A DNA stretch of 64,000 nt. Source: Roseateles sp. XES5. GTDB lineage: Bacteria > Pseudomonadota > Alphaproteobacteria > Rhizobiales > Rhizobiaceae. The translations under genes were made by a program, and so were the position numbers. The notes beneath the pieces were generated by a model. The model did not search any database. It was not told the origin of the DNA and saw nothing but the letters and a program-made list of their open reading frames with translations. The stretch is from contig NZ_CP084752.1 in assembly GCF_020535545.1 (NCBI RefSeq), forward strand, positions 2,507,501 through 2,571,500, read 5' to 3'. Positions 27,222 to 36,646 of the stretch are shown one piece after another. Within the stretch, counting starts at the first letter, position 1, and each line of letters begins with the position of its first letter.

Positions 27222-28495
27222 GCGGTCTGTTCCTCCTGTTGCTCGTCGGCGGCCTGCGCCTGGGGCAGCGCGCGCGGCGAAAGCTGAAGGCTTTCCGGCG
27301 TGGTGAGGGTGCCGGGGTTGATGGTCGTATAGGCATCGCGCATCTCGGCCGGCTTGGCGGCGCGGCGGCGGCTGCGGAAGATGGCATAGACGGCGATCAG
27401 CAGATGCGCCCAGCAGGTGACCATGAAGAGCGCGTAGGGGCCGATGGCCGACATGATGGGACCGCCCAATGTCGGGCCGATGATCGTGCCGACGCCGTAG
27501 AGCAGCAGCAGACCGCCGGAGACCTTCACGAAATCCTCGGGGCTGGCAAAGTCATTGGCATGCGAGACGGCGATCGGGTAGAGCGCGTTCGCCATGGCGC
27601 CATAGAGTGCGGTCAGCACCAAGAGGACGGGCACGGAAGCCGGCTGGAAGACGAAGAGGGCAAGGCCGGCGCCCGCGGCGACGGCGGAAAGCACGGCCAG
27701 TACGAGGCGGCGGTCGACCCGGTCGGACATGCGGCCGGCGGGAAGCTGCATGACGGCGCCGGCGAAGATCGCGACGCTCATCATGACGGCAATGGTGCTG
27801 GAGGTGAGGCCGGCATTGGCGCCGAAGACGGCGCCGAGCGTGCCGAAGGCGCCGTTGGCGATGCCGATCAGCACGATGCCGACGCAGGCGATGGGCGAGG
27901 TGCGGTAGAGCGCGGGAATGTCGAGCTTCACCTGCTTCAGCGGCTGGGGCGAGGCGGCGGTGGAAAGCGTCGTCGGCAGCATGGCGAGGCAGTAGAGGAT
28001 GCCGGCGAACATGAAGAGCATCGGCGTCGTCACGTCGCCGAGCGCGACGGTCAACTGGCCGCCGACGGTGCCGACTAGGGTGATGGCGATGTAGAGCGAG
28101 AAGATCAGGCCACGGCTTTCATTGGTGGCGCGCTCGTTCAGCCAGCTTTCGATGATCATCGACGTGCCGGCGATGGAGAAACCCGTGACGGCGCGCAGCA
28201 CGATCCACCAGAAGGGATCGACCAGAATGCCCGTCAGCAGCGCGATGATGGCGATCAGCGAGGCGAAGCCCGAGAAGGCGCGCACATGGCCGATGCGCTT
28301 GACGATGGTCGGCGCCAGCAGGCAGCCGAGCACGAAGCCCGTCGCCCAGGACGTGCCGAGCAGGCCGAGCATGGTCGTCGCATAGCCCTCGAAGGCCCCG
28401 CGCATGGGCAGGAGCAGGCCATGCAGGCCGTTCCCCAGGAAGAGGAACAGGGTGCCCATGAGAAGTGCGAAGACGGATATGAGGTTTTTTCGCAT
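27218..28495 (-). CDS. MFS permease (YcaD-like)
   Basis: 425-residue inner-membrane transporter with twelve hydrophobic segments in two halves. Between segments 2 and 3 is the loop APTIVKRIGHVRAF, and the mirrored loop PAGRMSDRVDRRLVL lies in the second half, as in MFS proteins. About 45 polar, Gln/Glu-rich residues follow the last segment. Substrate unknown. Start ATG (MRKNLISVF) follows AACTTGCGGAAATC without a strong ribosome binding site. DUF1192 is coupled downstream. Confidence 0.87.
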   Translation of the reverse strand: MRKNLISVFALLMGTLFLFLGNGLHGLLLPMRGAFEGYATTMLGLLGTSWATGFVLGCLLAPTIVKRIGHVRAFSGFASLIAIIALLTGILVDPFWWIVLRAVTGFSIAGTSMIIESWLNERATNESRGLIFSLYIAITLVGTVGGQLTVALGDVTTPMLFMFAGILYCLAMLPTTLSTAASPQPLKQVKLDIPALYRTSPIACVGIVLIGIANGAFGTLGAVFGANAGLTSSTIAVMMSVAIFAGAVMQLPAGRMSDRVDRRLVLAVLSAVAAGAGLALFVFQPASVPVLLVLTALYGAMANALYPIAVSHANDFASPEDFVKVSGGLLLLYGVGTIIGPTLGGPIMSAIGPYALFMVTCWAHLLIAVYAIFRSRRRAAKPAEMRDAYTTINPGTLTTPESLQLSPRALPQAQAADEQQEEQTA

Positions 28496-28646
28496 GTGAT
28501 TTCCGCAAGTTCGCCGATGGGAAAGGAATAGCGCACCTGTTGCCGATTGCCAGATGCAAAGGCGACGTGGGCGTGATTTTCACGCCATGCGCTGATCGCT
28601 TGGAAAAGTGTCTGAGGTGTGACAGGAAGGGGCTGGAAAGGCCGCC

Positions 28647-28802
28647 ATGTCGAAAATCCTCCCCGCACTTCTCCTTGCCGTCATGCTGTTGCATCTCATC
28701 CGGCCCATCGGCTTGCCGGGGCTGAAGCGGCGCGCGGATTTCTGGAAGATCGCGGTCGTCGCCATCGGGCTGATGATGCTGACGGTGCTCCTTCGGCCTT
28801 GA
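28647..28802 (+). CDS. small two-helix membrane protein
   Basis: 51-residue reading frame starting MSKILPALLLAVMLLHLIRP and ending with a second hydrophobic stretch (WKIAVVAIGLMMLTVLL). The ATG is preceded by GGAAAGG at five bases, and codon use is native. The basic loop GLKRRAD between the helices would face the cytoplasm. I recognise no named family. Divergent from the MFS gene. Confidence 0.7.
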   Translation: MSKILPALLLAVMLLHLIRPIGLPGLKRRADFWKIAVVAIGLMMLTVLLRP

Positions 28803-28844
28803 GCCGGTGCTGGCGGGACGGCGCGGCGTGCAAGCGAAGTCTCA

Positions 28845-28873
28845 AACGCAAAAGAGCCACCCGAAGGTGGCTC
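28845..28873 (-). terminator. intrinsic terminator behind the 24-codon frame
   Basis: Minus-strand stem GAGCCACC/GGTGGCTC with CGAA-type loop, followed by TTTTGCGTTT. It ends the transcript that starts behind pgk. Confidence 0.75.
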
Positions 28874-28928
28874 CCATGAGGATTGGTCCGGTGCGGACCC
28901 GGGCCTTTCGGCCCGAAGGAAGGTGGGT

Positions 28929-29003
28929 TCAGAGCGAGGGCTGCCCCGCTTTCGTCACCACTTTTCCCATGTCCACGGCCAAAGCCAAATTCTCACTAGA
29001 CAT
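28929..29003 (-). CDS. putative 24-residue small protein
   Basis: Reading frame MSSENLALAVDMGKV... ending in GQPSL. The ATG has a very good ribosome binding site (AGGAAGGTGAT, three bases away). It is framed by a promoter match upstream and a terminator downstream, so a separate transcript of about 180 nt is likely. No transmembrane segment. I do not recognise it; it could be a small protein, or a translated part of a dual-function RNA. Confidence 0.5.
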   Translation of the reverse strand: MSSENLALAVDMGKVVTKAGQPSL

Positions 29004-29040
29004 CGGATCACCTTCCTTTCTGAACGTTGACGATACAGGA

Positions 29041-29069
29041 AATGTAAGCGATCCGCGCCAGAGCGCAAG
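29041..29069 (-). promoter_or_regulatory. promoter match for the 24-codon frame
   Basis: Minus strand CTTGCG, 17 bases, TACATT: close to the rhizobial housekeeping consensus CTTGAC-N17-CTATAT. Predicted start near 29034. Confidence 0.45.
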
Positions 29070-29078
29070 CCCCCGGCG

Positions 29079-30278
29079 TTATTTCTGCTGGTGCAGGATG
29101 TCGACGCCCGGCAGCGGCTTGCCTTCCATCCATTCCAGGAACGCGCCGCCGGCGGTCGAGACATAGGTGAAATCGTCGGCAACGCCGGCATGGTTGAGGG
29201 CGGCCACGGTATCGCCGCCACCGGCGACGGAGACGAGCTTGCCGGCCTTGGTTTCGGCTGCTGCGTGTTTTGCGGCGGAGACCGTCGCGGTATCGAAGGG
29301 CGCGATCTCGAAGGCGCCAAGCGGGCCGTTCCAGACGAGCGTGGATGCGCGCGAGATCCAGGCATTCACCGCCTCGATCGTCTTCGGGCCGACATCGAGC
29401 ATCATGGCGTCGGCCGGAATGGCGTTGACGTCGACCACTTCGTTCTCGGCATTGGCCTTGAACTCGCGGGCGACGACGCCGTCTTCCGGCAGCACGATGG
29501 CGCAGGTGGCGGTGGCGGCCTCGATCATGATCTGCTTGGCGGTGTCGGCAAGGTCATGCTCGCAGAGCGACTTGCCGACATTGGTGCCGCGGGCGGCGAG
29601 GAAGGTATTCGCCATGCCGCCGCCGATGACCAGCGCGTCGACCTTCTTCACGAGGTTCATCAGGAGATCGATCTTGGTGGAGACCTTCGCGCCGCCGACG
29701 ATGGCGACGACAGGGCGTGCCGGGTTGCCGAGGCCCTTTTCCAGCGCCTCCAGCTCGGCCTGCATGGTGCGGCCGGCATAGGCAGGCAGCAGATGGGCAA
29801 GACCTTCCGTCGAGGAATGGGCGCGGTGGGCGGCCGAGAAGGCGTCGTTGACGTAGATATCGCCGTTGGCGGCGAGCGCAGCGGTGAAGTCGGGATTGTT
29901 CTTCTCTTCGCCCTTGTGGAAGCGGGTGTTTTCGAGAAGCAGGATATCGCCGTTCGCCATGGCGGCGATGGCGGCGGCGGCCGCTTCGCCGATGCAGTCG
30001 GAAGCGAAGTGGACCGTGGTGCCGAGAACCGCGTTCACGGCCGGAAGGATCTGCTGCAGCGACATGTCGGCGACGACTTCACCCTTCGGACGGCCGAAAT
30101 GGGCGAGCAGGATGACCTTGGCGCCCTTGCCGGAGAGTTCCCGGATGGTGGGCGCGACGCGTTCGATGCGGGTCGCATCGGTGACCTTGCCGTCCTTGAC
30201 CGGCACGTTGAGATCGACGCGGACGAGCACGCGCTTGCCGGCGATGTAGGTGAGGTTGTCGAGGGTCTTGAAGGTCAT
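29079..30278 (-). CDS. pgk: phosphoglycerate kinase
   Basis: Reversible phosphate transfer between 1,3-bisphosphoglycerate and ADP in glycolysis and gluconeogenesis; cytoplasmic monomer. 399 residues with RVDLNVP, HFGRPKG, a two-lobed fold and the nucleotide-binding GGGDTVAAL near the C terminus. Starts 16 bases after the glycolipid-binding-family gene and follows gap, so it belongs to the gap-pgk operon. Confidence 0.97.
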   Translation of the reverse strand: MTFKTLDNLTYIAGKRVLVRVDLNVPVKDGKVTDATRIERVAPTIRELSGKGAKVILLAHFGRPKGEVVADMSLQQILPAVNAVLGTTVHFASDCIGEAAAAAIAAMANGDILLLENTRFHKGEEKNNPDFTAALAANGDIYVNDAFSAAHRAHSSTEGLAHLLPAYAGRTMQAELEALEKGLGNPARPVVAIVGGAKVSTKIDLLMNLVKKVDALVIGGGMANTFLAARGTNVGKSLCEHDLADTAKQIMIEAATATCAIVLPEDGVVAREFKANAENEVVDVNAIPADAMMLDVGPKTIEAVNAWISRASTLVWNGPLGAFEIAPFDTATVSAAKHAAAETKAGKLVSVAGGGDTVAALNHAGVADDFTYVSTAGGAFLEWMEGKPLPGVDILHQQK

Positions 30279-30294
30279 GAGGCGTGGGCTCCCG

Positions 30295-30858
30295 TCAGAG
30301 TCTTGCGAATAGGGTGGGGTAGTCCGTTACGAAGCCGTCGGCGTCGACCGGAAGTTCCGCGCTGAACGTTCGGTCTTCCGCTTCGTAGAGGTAGCGGCCT
30401 GCCGGCTGAAGGCAGGTGTAATGCTGCCCGTCCGGAAACGGCCGAAAGGTGTCGAATGGCACGTAGACCATTTTCAGGCGGGCGGTGCCGTGTTCGGGCC
30501 GAAGAGCGAGCCGGCGGATCGGCAACGTGTTCGTGAAGGGCGAGCCGGCGAGATCGATGTCGATGCAGCCATCGAAGGCGGGGAGCGACGTGCGATCCTC
30601 CCCCTGCCAATGGCCCTCGCCGTCGGCAGTCATCGCGATGCGCCGGCCTGCCGTTTCTTCGACGGCAAAGGCACGCACGCGCCATTGCTCATCGAGGTCG
30701 ATCGCATAGCGTACACCATAGCGTCCGGCGTCAGCCCCGCCGATGACGGTGCTTTCAGCGCGAAAACCGCCGCCCGTCATCCGCACGGTGAGGTGCTCCA
30801 GCCCCTCGCCCTCGAACGGACGCCATCGGACCGTCTTGAGGGTAAGGGGCGGGAACAT
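30295..30858 (-). CDS. putative glycolipid-binding protein
   Basis: 187-residue protein of the Glycolipid_bind family (Pfam PF06475). Recognisable blocks are [14 protein letters not shown], the ESTVIGG motif, [10 protein letters not shown] and a C-terminal [13 protein letters not shown]. Biochemical role unproven in the family. The ribosome binding site AAGGA overlaps the gap stop codon, so it is translated from the gap transcript. Its place between gap and pgk is unusual. Confidence 0.82.
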   Translation of the reverse strand: MFPPLTLKTVRWRPFEGEGLEHLTVRMTGGGFRAESTVIGGADAGRYGVRYAIDLDEQWRVRAFAVEETAGRRIAMTADGEGHWQGEDRTSLPAFDGCIDIDLAGSPFTNTLPIRRLALRPEHGTARLKMVYVPFDTFRPFPDGQHYTCLQPAGRYLYEAEDRTFSAELPVDADGFVTDYPTLFARL

Positions 30859-30869
30859 TTTTAGCGTCC

Positions 30870-31871
30870 TTAGATCAGCTTGCCGAAGGCGACCGCCGTG
30901 TCGGACATGCGGTTCGAGAAGCCCCACTCGTTGTCGTACCAGGAGAGGATACGCACCAGGTTGCCGTCGAGGACCTTGGTCTGGTCGGCGGCGAAGTTCG
31001 ACGAATGGCTGTCGTGGTTGAAGTCGATCGAGACGAGCGGGCCGGTGACGTAGTCGAGGATGCCCTTCAGTTCGCCTTCAGCGGCTTCCTTGATGGCAGC
31101 GTTGACTTCTTCGGCCGTGACGTTGCGCTTCGGCACGAACTTCAGATCGACGACCGAGACGTTCGGGGTCGGCACGCGGATGGCCGAACCGTCGAGCTTG
31201 CCCTTGAGCTGCGGCAGCACGAGGCCGACGGCCTTGGCGGCACCCGTCGAGGTCGGGATCATGGACAGGGCCGCAGCGCGGGCGCGGTAGAGGTCCTTGT
31301 GCATGGTGTCGAGGGTCGGCTGGTCACCCGTGTAGGAGTGAACCGTCGTCATGTAGCCCTTCTCGATGCCGAAGGCCTTGTCGAGAACGTAGGCGACGGG
31401 TGCAAGGCAGTTCGTCGTGCACGAGGCGTTGGAGATGACGCGGTCGTCCTTGGTCAGCGAATTGTGGTTGACGCCGTAGACGATGGTCTTGTCGGCGTTG
31501 TCGCACGGAGCCGACACGATGACGCGCTTGGAGCCGTTGGCAAGATGCGCGGAGGCCTTTTCCTTCGTGGTGAAGAGGCCGGTGCATTCCAGCGCGATGT
31601 CGACGTCGCCCCAGGGCAGTTCCTTCGGGTCGCGGATGGCGGTGACGCGGATCGGGCCGCGGCCGACGTCGATCGTGTCGCCGGTAACGGTGACGGTGCC
31701 CGGGAACTTGCCGTGCACGGAGTCATAGCGAACGAGGTGCGCATTGGTTTCGACCGGGCCGAGGTCGTTGACGGCAACGACTTCGATATCGGTACGGCCG
31801 GATTCCACGATTGCGCGCAGCACGTTGCGGCCGATGCGGCCAAAACCGTTGATGGCAACTTTCACAGTCAT
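30870..31871 (-). CDS. gap: glyceraldehyde-3-phosphate dehydrogenase, type I
   Basis: Oxidises glyceraldehyde 3-phosphate with NAD and phosphate to 1,3-bisphosphoglycerate. 333 residues with N-terminal [10 protein letters not shown] for the cofactor, the catalytic cysteine in SNASCTTNC, and SWYDNEWG near the end. The AVNDLG stretch after the second strand suggests NAD preference. It lies 69 bases behind tkt. Confidence 0.97.
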   Translation of the reverse strand: MTVKVAINGFGRIGRNVLRAIVESGRTDIEVVAVNDLGPVETNAHLVRYDSVHGKFPGTVTVTGDTIDVGRGPIRVTAIRDPKELPWGDVDIALECTGLFTTKEKASAHLANGSKRVIVSAPCDNADKTIVYGVNHNSLTKDDRVISNASCTTNCLAPVAYVLDKAFGIEKGYMTTVHSYTGDQPTLDTMHKDLYRARAAALSMIPTSTGAAKAVGLVLPQLKGKLDGSAIRVPTPNVSVVDLKFVPKRNVTAEEVNAAIKEAAEGELKGILDYVTGPLVSIDFNHDSHSSNFAADQTKVLDGNLVRILSWYDNEWGFSNRMSDTAVAFGKLI

Positions 31872-31940
31872 TTCGGGTCTCTCCCTATGGATAAACGTTT
31901 GGCTATGTGAGGCGCGGCGGCAAGCCGCGCCCGACGGCGC

Positions 31941-33923
31941 TTAGCCGAGCTTGGCTTCCGCGGCGGCGATGACGGCTTCCGGCGTGATGCCGAAGTGCTT
32001 GTAGAGCTCCTTGTAGGGGCCGGAGGCGCCGAAGGAGGACATGCCGACGAAGATGCCGTCCGAACCGATGAAGTGATCCCAGCCCTGACGGATACCGGCC
32101 TCGATGGCGATCTTGACCGGCGAGTTGCCGATGACGGCCTGCTGGTAGGCTTCCGGCTGCTCGGCGAAGAGCTCGAAGCAGGGAACCGAGACGACGCGGG
32201 TGGAAATGCCCTTGGCCGACAGAGCCTGCTGGGCCTTCACGGCGATCTCGACTTCCGAGCCGGTGGCGAAGATCGTCACCTTGGCGTCGCTGGCCGACAC
32301 GAGGTCATAGGCGCCGCGGGCGCAGAGGTTTTCTTCCTCGTATTCCAGGCGCACGGGCATCAGGTTCTGGCGCGTCAGCGCGATGGCGGACGGGCGATTA
32401 TGGCTTTCGAGCGCCAGCTGCCAGCATTCGGCCGTTTCCGTGGCGTCGGCCGGGCGGAAGACCAGGAGGTTCGGGATGGCGCGCAGCGCGGCCATGTGCT
32501 CGACCGGCTGGTGCGTCGGACCGTCTTCGCCGAGGCCGATGGAATCGTGCGTCAGGACGTGGATGACGCGGATGCCCATGAGGGCGGCAAGGCGGATCGA
32601 CGGACGGCAATAGTCCGAGAAGATCAGGAAGCCGCCGGAATAGGGGATGAGGCCGCCGTGCAGCGCCATGCCGTTCATCGCGGCTGCCATGCCGTGTTCG
32701 CGCACGCCGTAGTGGATGTAGCGGCCGGAGAAGTCGGTCGGGGTGATCGACTTGGTCTGGCTGGTCTTGGTGTTGTTGGAACCGGTGAGGTCGGCCGAGC
32801 CGCCCATGGTTTCCGGCAGCACGCCGTTGATGACCTCGAGCGCGTCTTCCGAAGCCTTGCGGGTGGCCGGATTCGGCTTGGTCTCGGCGAGCTTCTTCTT
32901 GTAGGCGGCGATGGCGGAATCGAGGCTGCCCTCGAGGTCGCCGGCAAAGCGGCGCACGAACTGGGCCTTCTTCTCGGCATCCGTCTTTTCGAGGCGGGCT
33001 TCCCATTCCTTGTGCGCCTTGGTGGCGCGCAGGCCGGCGAGACGCCAGGCGTCGAGCACGTCGGAGGGAACGACGAAGGCTTCCGACTCCCAGTTCAGCG
33101 CCTTGCGGGTGGCGGCGATTTCTTCCGCGCCGAGCGGCGAACCGTGAACCTTGTGCGTACCGGCCTTGTTCGGCGCGCCGAAGCCGATGGTCGTCTTGCA
33201 GGCGATCATGGTCGGCTTGTCGGACTTCTGCGCTTCCTCGATGGCGGCGGCGATGGCGTCCGGATCGTGACCGTCGACGGCGATCGTGTGCCACTGGCTG
33301 GCGCGGAAGCGGGCGTGCTGATCGGTCGAGTCGGCAATGGAGATCGGGCCGTCGATCGAGATGTTGTTGTCGTCCCAGAAGACGATCAGCTTGTTGAGCT
33401 TCAGGTGGCCGGCAAGCGAGATCGCTTCCTGGCTGATGCCTTCCATGAGGCAGCCGTCACCGGCGATGACATAGGTGAAGTGCTCCATCAGGTCGGAGCC
33501 GAATTCGTCGCGCAGCTTGCGTTCGGCAAGCGCCATGCCGACGGCATTTGCGATGCCCTGGCCGAGCGGACCCGTGGTCGTCTCGATGCCGGCCGCGTGG
33601 CCGTATTCCGGATGGCCGGCGGTCTTGGCGCCGAGCTGGCGGAAGTTCTTGATCTCGTCGATCGTGATGTCTTCGTAGCCCGTCAGATAGAGCAGCGAGT
33701 AGAGCAGCATCGAGCCGTGGCCGGCCGACAGCACGAAGCGGTCGCGGTTCGGCCAGGACGGGGTCTTCGGATCGAAGGACAGGAAGCGGGTGAAAAGAAC
33801 CGTTGCAATGTCTGCTGCGCCCATCGGCAGGCCGGGGTGGCCGGAATTCGCCTTTTCCACGGCATCCATGGAAAGGAAGCGAATTGCATTCGCCATCCGG
33901 TCGTGTTTTTCGCGAGAGATCAT
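31941..33923 (-). CDS. tkt: transketolase
   Basis: Thiamine-diphosphate enzyme of the pentose phosphate pathway moving two-carbon units between sugars. 660 residues: [11 protein letters not shown] and the diphosphate-binding [13 protein letters not shown] block in the first domain, then the pyrimidine domain with [13 protein letters not shown] and a C-terminal domain. Start ATG ([10 protein letters not shown]) lies downstream of a good promoter match. It leads the tkt-gap-pgk cluster. Confidence 0.96.
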   Translation of the reverse strand: MISREKHDRMANAIRFLSMDAVEKANSGHPGLPMGAADIATVLFTRFLSFDPKTPSWPNRDRFVLSAGHGSMLLYSLLYLTGYEDITIDEIKNFRQLGAKTAGHPEYGHAAGIETTTGPLGQGIANAVGMALAERKLRDEFGSDLMEHFTYVIAGDGCLMEGISQEAISLAGHLKLNKLIVFWDDNNISIDGPISIADSTDQHARFRASQWHTIAVDGHDPDAIAAAIEEAQKSDKPTMIACKTTIGFGAPNKAGTHKVHGSPLGAEEIAATRKALNWESEAFVVPSDVLDAWRLAGLRATKAHKEWEARLEKTDAEKKAQFVRRFAGDLEGSLDSAIAAYKKKLAETKPNPATRKASEDALEVINGVLPETMGGSADLTGSNNTKTSQTKSITPTDFSGRYIHYGVREHGMAAAMNGMALHGGLIPYSGGFLIFSDYCRPSIRLAALMGIRVIHVLTHDSIGLGEDGPTHQPVEHMAALRAIPNLLVFRPADATETAECWQLALESHNRPSAIALTRQNLMPVRLEYEEENLCARGAYDLVSASDAKVTIFATGSEVEIAVKAQQALSAKGISTRVVSVPCFELFAEQPEAYQQAVIGNSPVKIAIEAGIRQGWDHFIGSDGIFVGMSSFGASGPYKELYKHFGITPEAVIAAAEAKLG

Positions 33924-34004
33924 GACTGTTCCGTCTTCTTCGGGGTGTCAGGGCCGACGCCGCTCTTGGGATATCTGTCGGGGCATCGGTTGGAAGCGGG
34001 TGAC

Positions 34005-34032
34005 ACATAGCAGGTGCACCGTCGGAGTCAAC
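34005..34032 (-). promoter_or_regulatory. promoter match for tkt
   Basis: Minus strand GTTGAC, 16 bases, CTATGT, about 80 bases before the tkt ATG. The 342-base gap between tkt and the DUF4164 gene otherwise holds only this and the divergent promoter. Confidence 0.5.
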
Positions 34033-34170
34033 GAATTCGGCGGTTCCTGCGGCACTTGAGCGCCGGTTTCGCTGACTTTTTCAGCGTTTTTGCATGGACG
34101 TGTCCAAGGCCTTTTCGTCCCTCCCGGAGGCTGATCCACAACGGCTTTTCCAGCCGGCCCCGCAGCGCTG

Positions 34171-34199
34171 TTGACGCTCCTGCCCGCAGTTGAATACTG
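34171..34199 (+). promoter_or_regulatory. promoter match for DUF4164-zapA
   Basis: TTGACG, 17 bases, ATACTG, about 70 bases before the DUF4164 start codon. Confidence 0.5.
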
Positions 34200-34265
34200 T
34201 CAAGGCGAGAGAACCGGCGCCGGCGGCGGCGATTCGCGTTTTTTGAGAGTGCCGGTGAAGGCTTT

Positions 34266-34538
34266 ATGACCAACGGGGAAACAGTCAGGGCAGCGATCGA
34301 GGAGCTTCGCAGAGCTCTCGCGAGCCTCGACAATGCGCTCGACATGCGCTTCGACCGCGAGCGCCATCATGGCGAGGTGGAAGGTGAGGTACGGCGTGTC
34401 AACGCCGACCGTTCGCGGCTCGCCCAGGAACTCGACCAGTCCGAATTCCGCGCCAACCGCCTGGAGGAGGTCAACCGCGAGGTCTCCCGCCGGCTGGTCA
34501 CGGCGATGGAAACCATCCGGGCCGTGCTCGACCGCTAG
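34266..34538 (+). CDS. DUF4164 coiled-coil protein
   Basis: 90-residue helical protein: heptad pattern from ETVRAAIEELRRAL through LEEVNREVSRRLV, fitting one long coiled coil. Family role unknown. It is encoded 21 bases before zapA in what appears to be one operon, an arrangement that suggests a part in cell division. ATG follows GTGAAGGCTTT. Confidence 0.82.
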   Translation: MTNGETVRAAIEELRRALASLDNALDMRFDRERHHGEVEGEVRRVNADRSRLAQELDQSEFRANRLEEVNREVSRRLVTAMETIRAVLDR

Positions 34539-34559
34539 TCCCAATGAGAAAGTGATGGC

Positions 34560-34931
34560 ATGGCCCAGGTAACGGTACAGATCGACGGCAAGGCCTATCG
34601 CATGGCCTGCGAGGAAGGCCAGGAGGCGCATCTCGAAGAGCTTGCCGCCGGCTTCGATCGCTATGTCGGGCATCTGAAGAGCCAGTTCGGCGAGATCGGC
34701 GACCTGCGTCTTACCGTCATGGCCGGCATCATGGTGATGGACGAACTGAACGACGTCACCCAACGCCTTGGCAAGCTGGAAAAGGAAGCCGAGGCGCTGC
34801 GACAGGGCCGCGAAGGCGTGATGGGCGAGGTCTCCCGCAACGAGGAGGCCATCGCGCAGGCGCTTGGCGAACTCACCAGCCAGATCCAGGGCATGGCCGC
34901 CAAACTCAACGGCAAGCCGCAGGTCAACTGA
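34560..34931 (+). CDS. zapA: cell division protein ZapA
   Basis: Promotes bundling of FtsZ filaments at the division site. 123 residues with the N-terminal globular domain VTVQIDGKAYRMACEEGQEAHLEELA, the conserved VMAGIMVMDEL stretch and a C-terminal coiled coil for dimer and tetramer formation. Followed by 6S RNA, the classic bacterial neighbour order. Confidence 0.93.
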   Translation: MAQVTVQIDGKAYRMACEEGQEAHLEELAAGFDRYVGHLKSQFGEIGDLRLTVMAGIMVMDELNDVTQRLGKLEKEAEALRQGREGVMGEVSRNEEAIAQALGELTSQIQGMAAKLNGKPQVN

Positions 34932-35073
34932 CCCAAGGCGTCCCGCTCTCCTGTCAACAGGAATGCTGTTTGCCTGTGCTCGCGCCTTTGCGGACGCATG
35001 ACCGCGTCCGCATTTTGCTGGAAATGCTGCCGGAATTGCCACTGGCGAAAGCGCCGCTTTCATCCTATATATC

Positions 35074-35240
35074 GGATGCGGTCTGCGCTTCCCGACAGGA
35101 ACCACAATCCCTGGGGCCATACTCGATCCAAAGGGAGCTGTCCCTGGCCAGGCCCGTGGGCTTGGACACACGGCGCCCACCTACGTTTGTAGGCACCCAG
35201 GATCGTAAATCTCCATCGGTCGCCGTGGATCGCACTTTCC
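35074..35240 (+). ncRNA. ssrS: 6S RNA
   Basis: The region between zapA and tal holds a long rod-like RNA without a reading frame. The ends pair (TGCGGTC near the start with GATCGCA near the end), the middle shows CCTGGGG/CCCAGG-type pairings and an open central bubble, and the position behind zapA is the standard one. 6S RNA binds the housekeeping RNA polymerase holoenzyme by mimicking an open promoter. Ends are estimated to within about ten bases. A TATATC upstream could be its -10. The rest of the 466-base gap holds the terminator only. Confidence 0.8.
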
Positions 35241-35258
35241 TGGCATTGTCGCCGAACG

Positions 35259-35292
35259 AAAAAGGCCGCCCCTTGGGCGGCCTTCGTTTTTC
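35259..35292. terminator. bidirectional terminator between 6S RNA and tal
   Basis: Stem AAGGCCGCCC/GGGCGGCCTT with T-runs on both strands; serves 6S RNA and the convergent tal gene. Confidence 0.88.
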
Positions 35293-35397
35293 TGCAGGTC
35301 TCTTCCCTCCCGTCCGTCGTCCTCAGGCTGGCCTGTGGATGGTCGGGTCTGGTCCGACCGGGGAGGGACGTGATCTTCGTCCGCGTGGGCGGGTGTC

Positions 35398-36360
35398 TTA
35401 CGCCGCCGCCTTCAGTTCCTTGTCGATCATGGCGCGGAGGCTGCCGAGGTCCTTGGCGAAGGCGCGGATGCCTTCGGAAAGCTTCTCGGTGGCCATGGCG
35501 TCTTCGTTCAGCATCCAGCGGAAGGTCTTCTCGTCCATCTTGACGGGCGAGACCTTGGCGACCTTTTCCGGCGAGAGCTTGCGCTCCAGCGTGCCTTCGG
35601 CCGCGTCGAGTTCTTCGAGCAGGGCAGGGCTGATCGTCAGGCGGTCGCAGCCGGCCAGCGCTTCGATTTCACCCGTGTTGCGGAAGGAGGCGCCCATGAC
35701 GATCGTGTCGATGCCGTTGGACTTGTAGTAGTCGTAGATCGAGCGGACCGACAGCACGCCCGGATCGTCCTCGGCCGTGAAGGTCTTGCCGGAGGCCTTG
35801 ACGTGCCAGTCGAGGATGCGGCCGACGAAGGGCGAGATGAGGAAGACGCCGGCATCGGCGCAGGCGATGGCCTGGGCCTTGTTGAAGAGCAGCGTCAGGT
35901 TGCAGTCGATGCCTTCCTTCTGCAGCACTTCGGCAGCGCGGATGCCCTCCCAGGTGGAGGCGAGCTTGATGAGGATGCGGTCGCGGGTGATGCCGCGGTC
36001 ATCGTAGGCCTTGATGATCGCGCGGGCCTTGGCGATGGAGGCCTCGGTGTCGAAGGAGAGGTCGGCGTCGACTTCGGTCGAGACGCGGCCGGGCACGAGT
36101 TCCGCAAGTGCCGCACCGACCGAGATGGCGAGGCGGTCGCCGACAGCGGCGACGACGCCATCGTGATTGCCGCCCTGCGTACGGCCCCAGCGCAGGGCTT
36201 CAGCGACCGTGTCGGCGAACGTCGGCGTGCCGAGCGCCTTCAGGACGATGGTGGGGTTGGTCGTGCAATCGACCGGCTTCAGGCGGCGTACGGCTTCGAT
36301 ATCGCCGGTATCGGCCACGACGGTCGTCATCGCACGCAGTTGTTCAAGCTTGGATGTCAT
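35398..36360 (-). CDS. tal: transaldolase
   Basis: Transfers a dihydroxyacetone unit between sugar phosphates in the pentose phosphate pathway through a Schiff base. 320 residues, TalB-type length. The catalytic lysine lies in [21 protein letters not shown] and [11 protein letters not shown] are the other family blocks. Start MTSKLEQLR chosen to match the family; the upstream in-frame sequence is not coding in character. It is divergent from a SorC-type regulator, a possible control partner. Confidence 0.95.
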   Translation of the reverse strand: MTSKLEQLRAMTTVVADTGDIEAVRRLKPVDCTTNPTIVLKALGTPTFADTVAEALRWGRTQGGNHDGVVAAVGDRLAISVGAALAELVPGRVSTEVDADLSFDTEASIAKARAIIKAYDDRGITRDRILIKLASTWEGIRAAEVLQKEGIDCNLTLLFNKAQAIACADAGVFLISPFVGRILDWHVKASGKTFTAEDDPGVLSVRSIYDYYKSNGIDTIVMGASFRNTGEIEALAGCDRLTISPALLEELDAAEGTLERKLSPEKVAKVSPVKMDEKTFRWMLNEDAMATEKLSEGIRAFAKDLGSLRAMIDKELKAAA

Positions 36361-36573
36361 ATCCGAAATCCCGAAAGTTGTTGCCGGGCCGCGTTCCTGG
36401 GAAACGCCAGGCCCTCCTCCATGTTCCCGTGAAGATGCGCCCGCCGGCCGTGCTTTCGTTTCGGCCATTGGGTGCACCGGCACGCCTCATCCTCCGGCAG
36501 AATACCGCCAGCAGATATGGGTGGACTATCAGCGTTTCCCTGGGCAGAAGTCAAGCACTTTTGCTCATTCTTT

Positions 36574-36588
36574 TGAACATATGTCGCA
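36574..36588. promoter_or_regulatory. possible operator between tal and the SorC-type gene
   Basis: TGAACATATGTCGCA, centred on the palindrome ACATATGT, in the 286-base divergent gap. It could bind the neighbouring regulator. Weak evidence, from symmetry only. Confidence 0.3.
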
Positions 36589-36646
36589 TTCTCCGCGGGA
36601 TATGATAGGGTGGGCCTCAAGACGAATGCAAAGGAATGGAGGCGAC

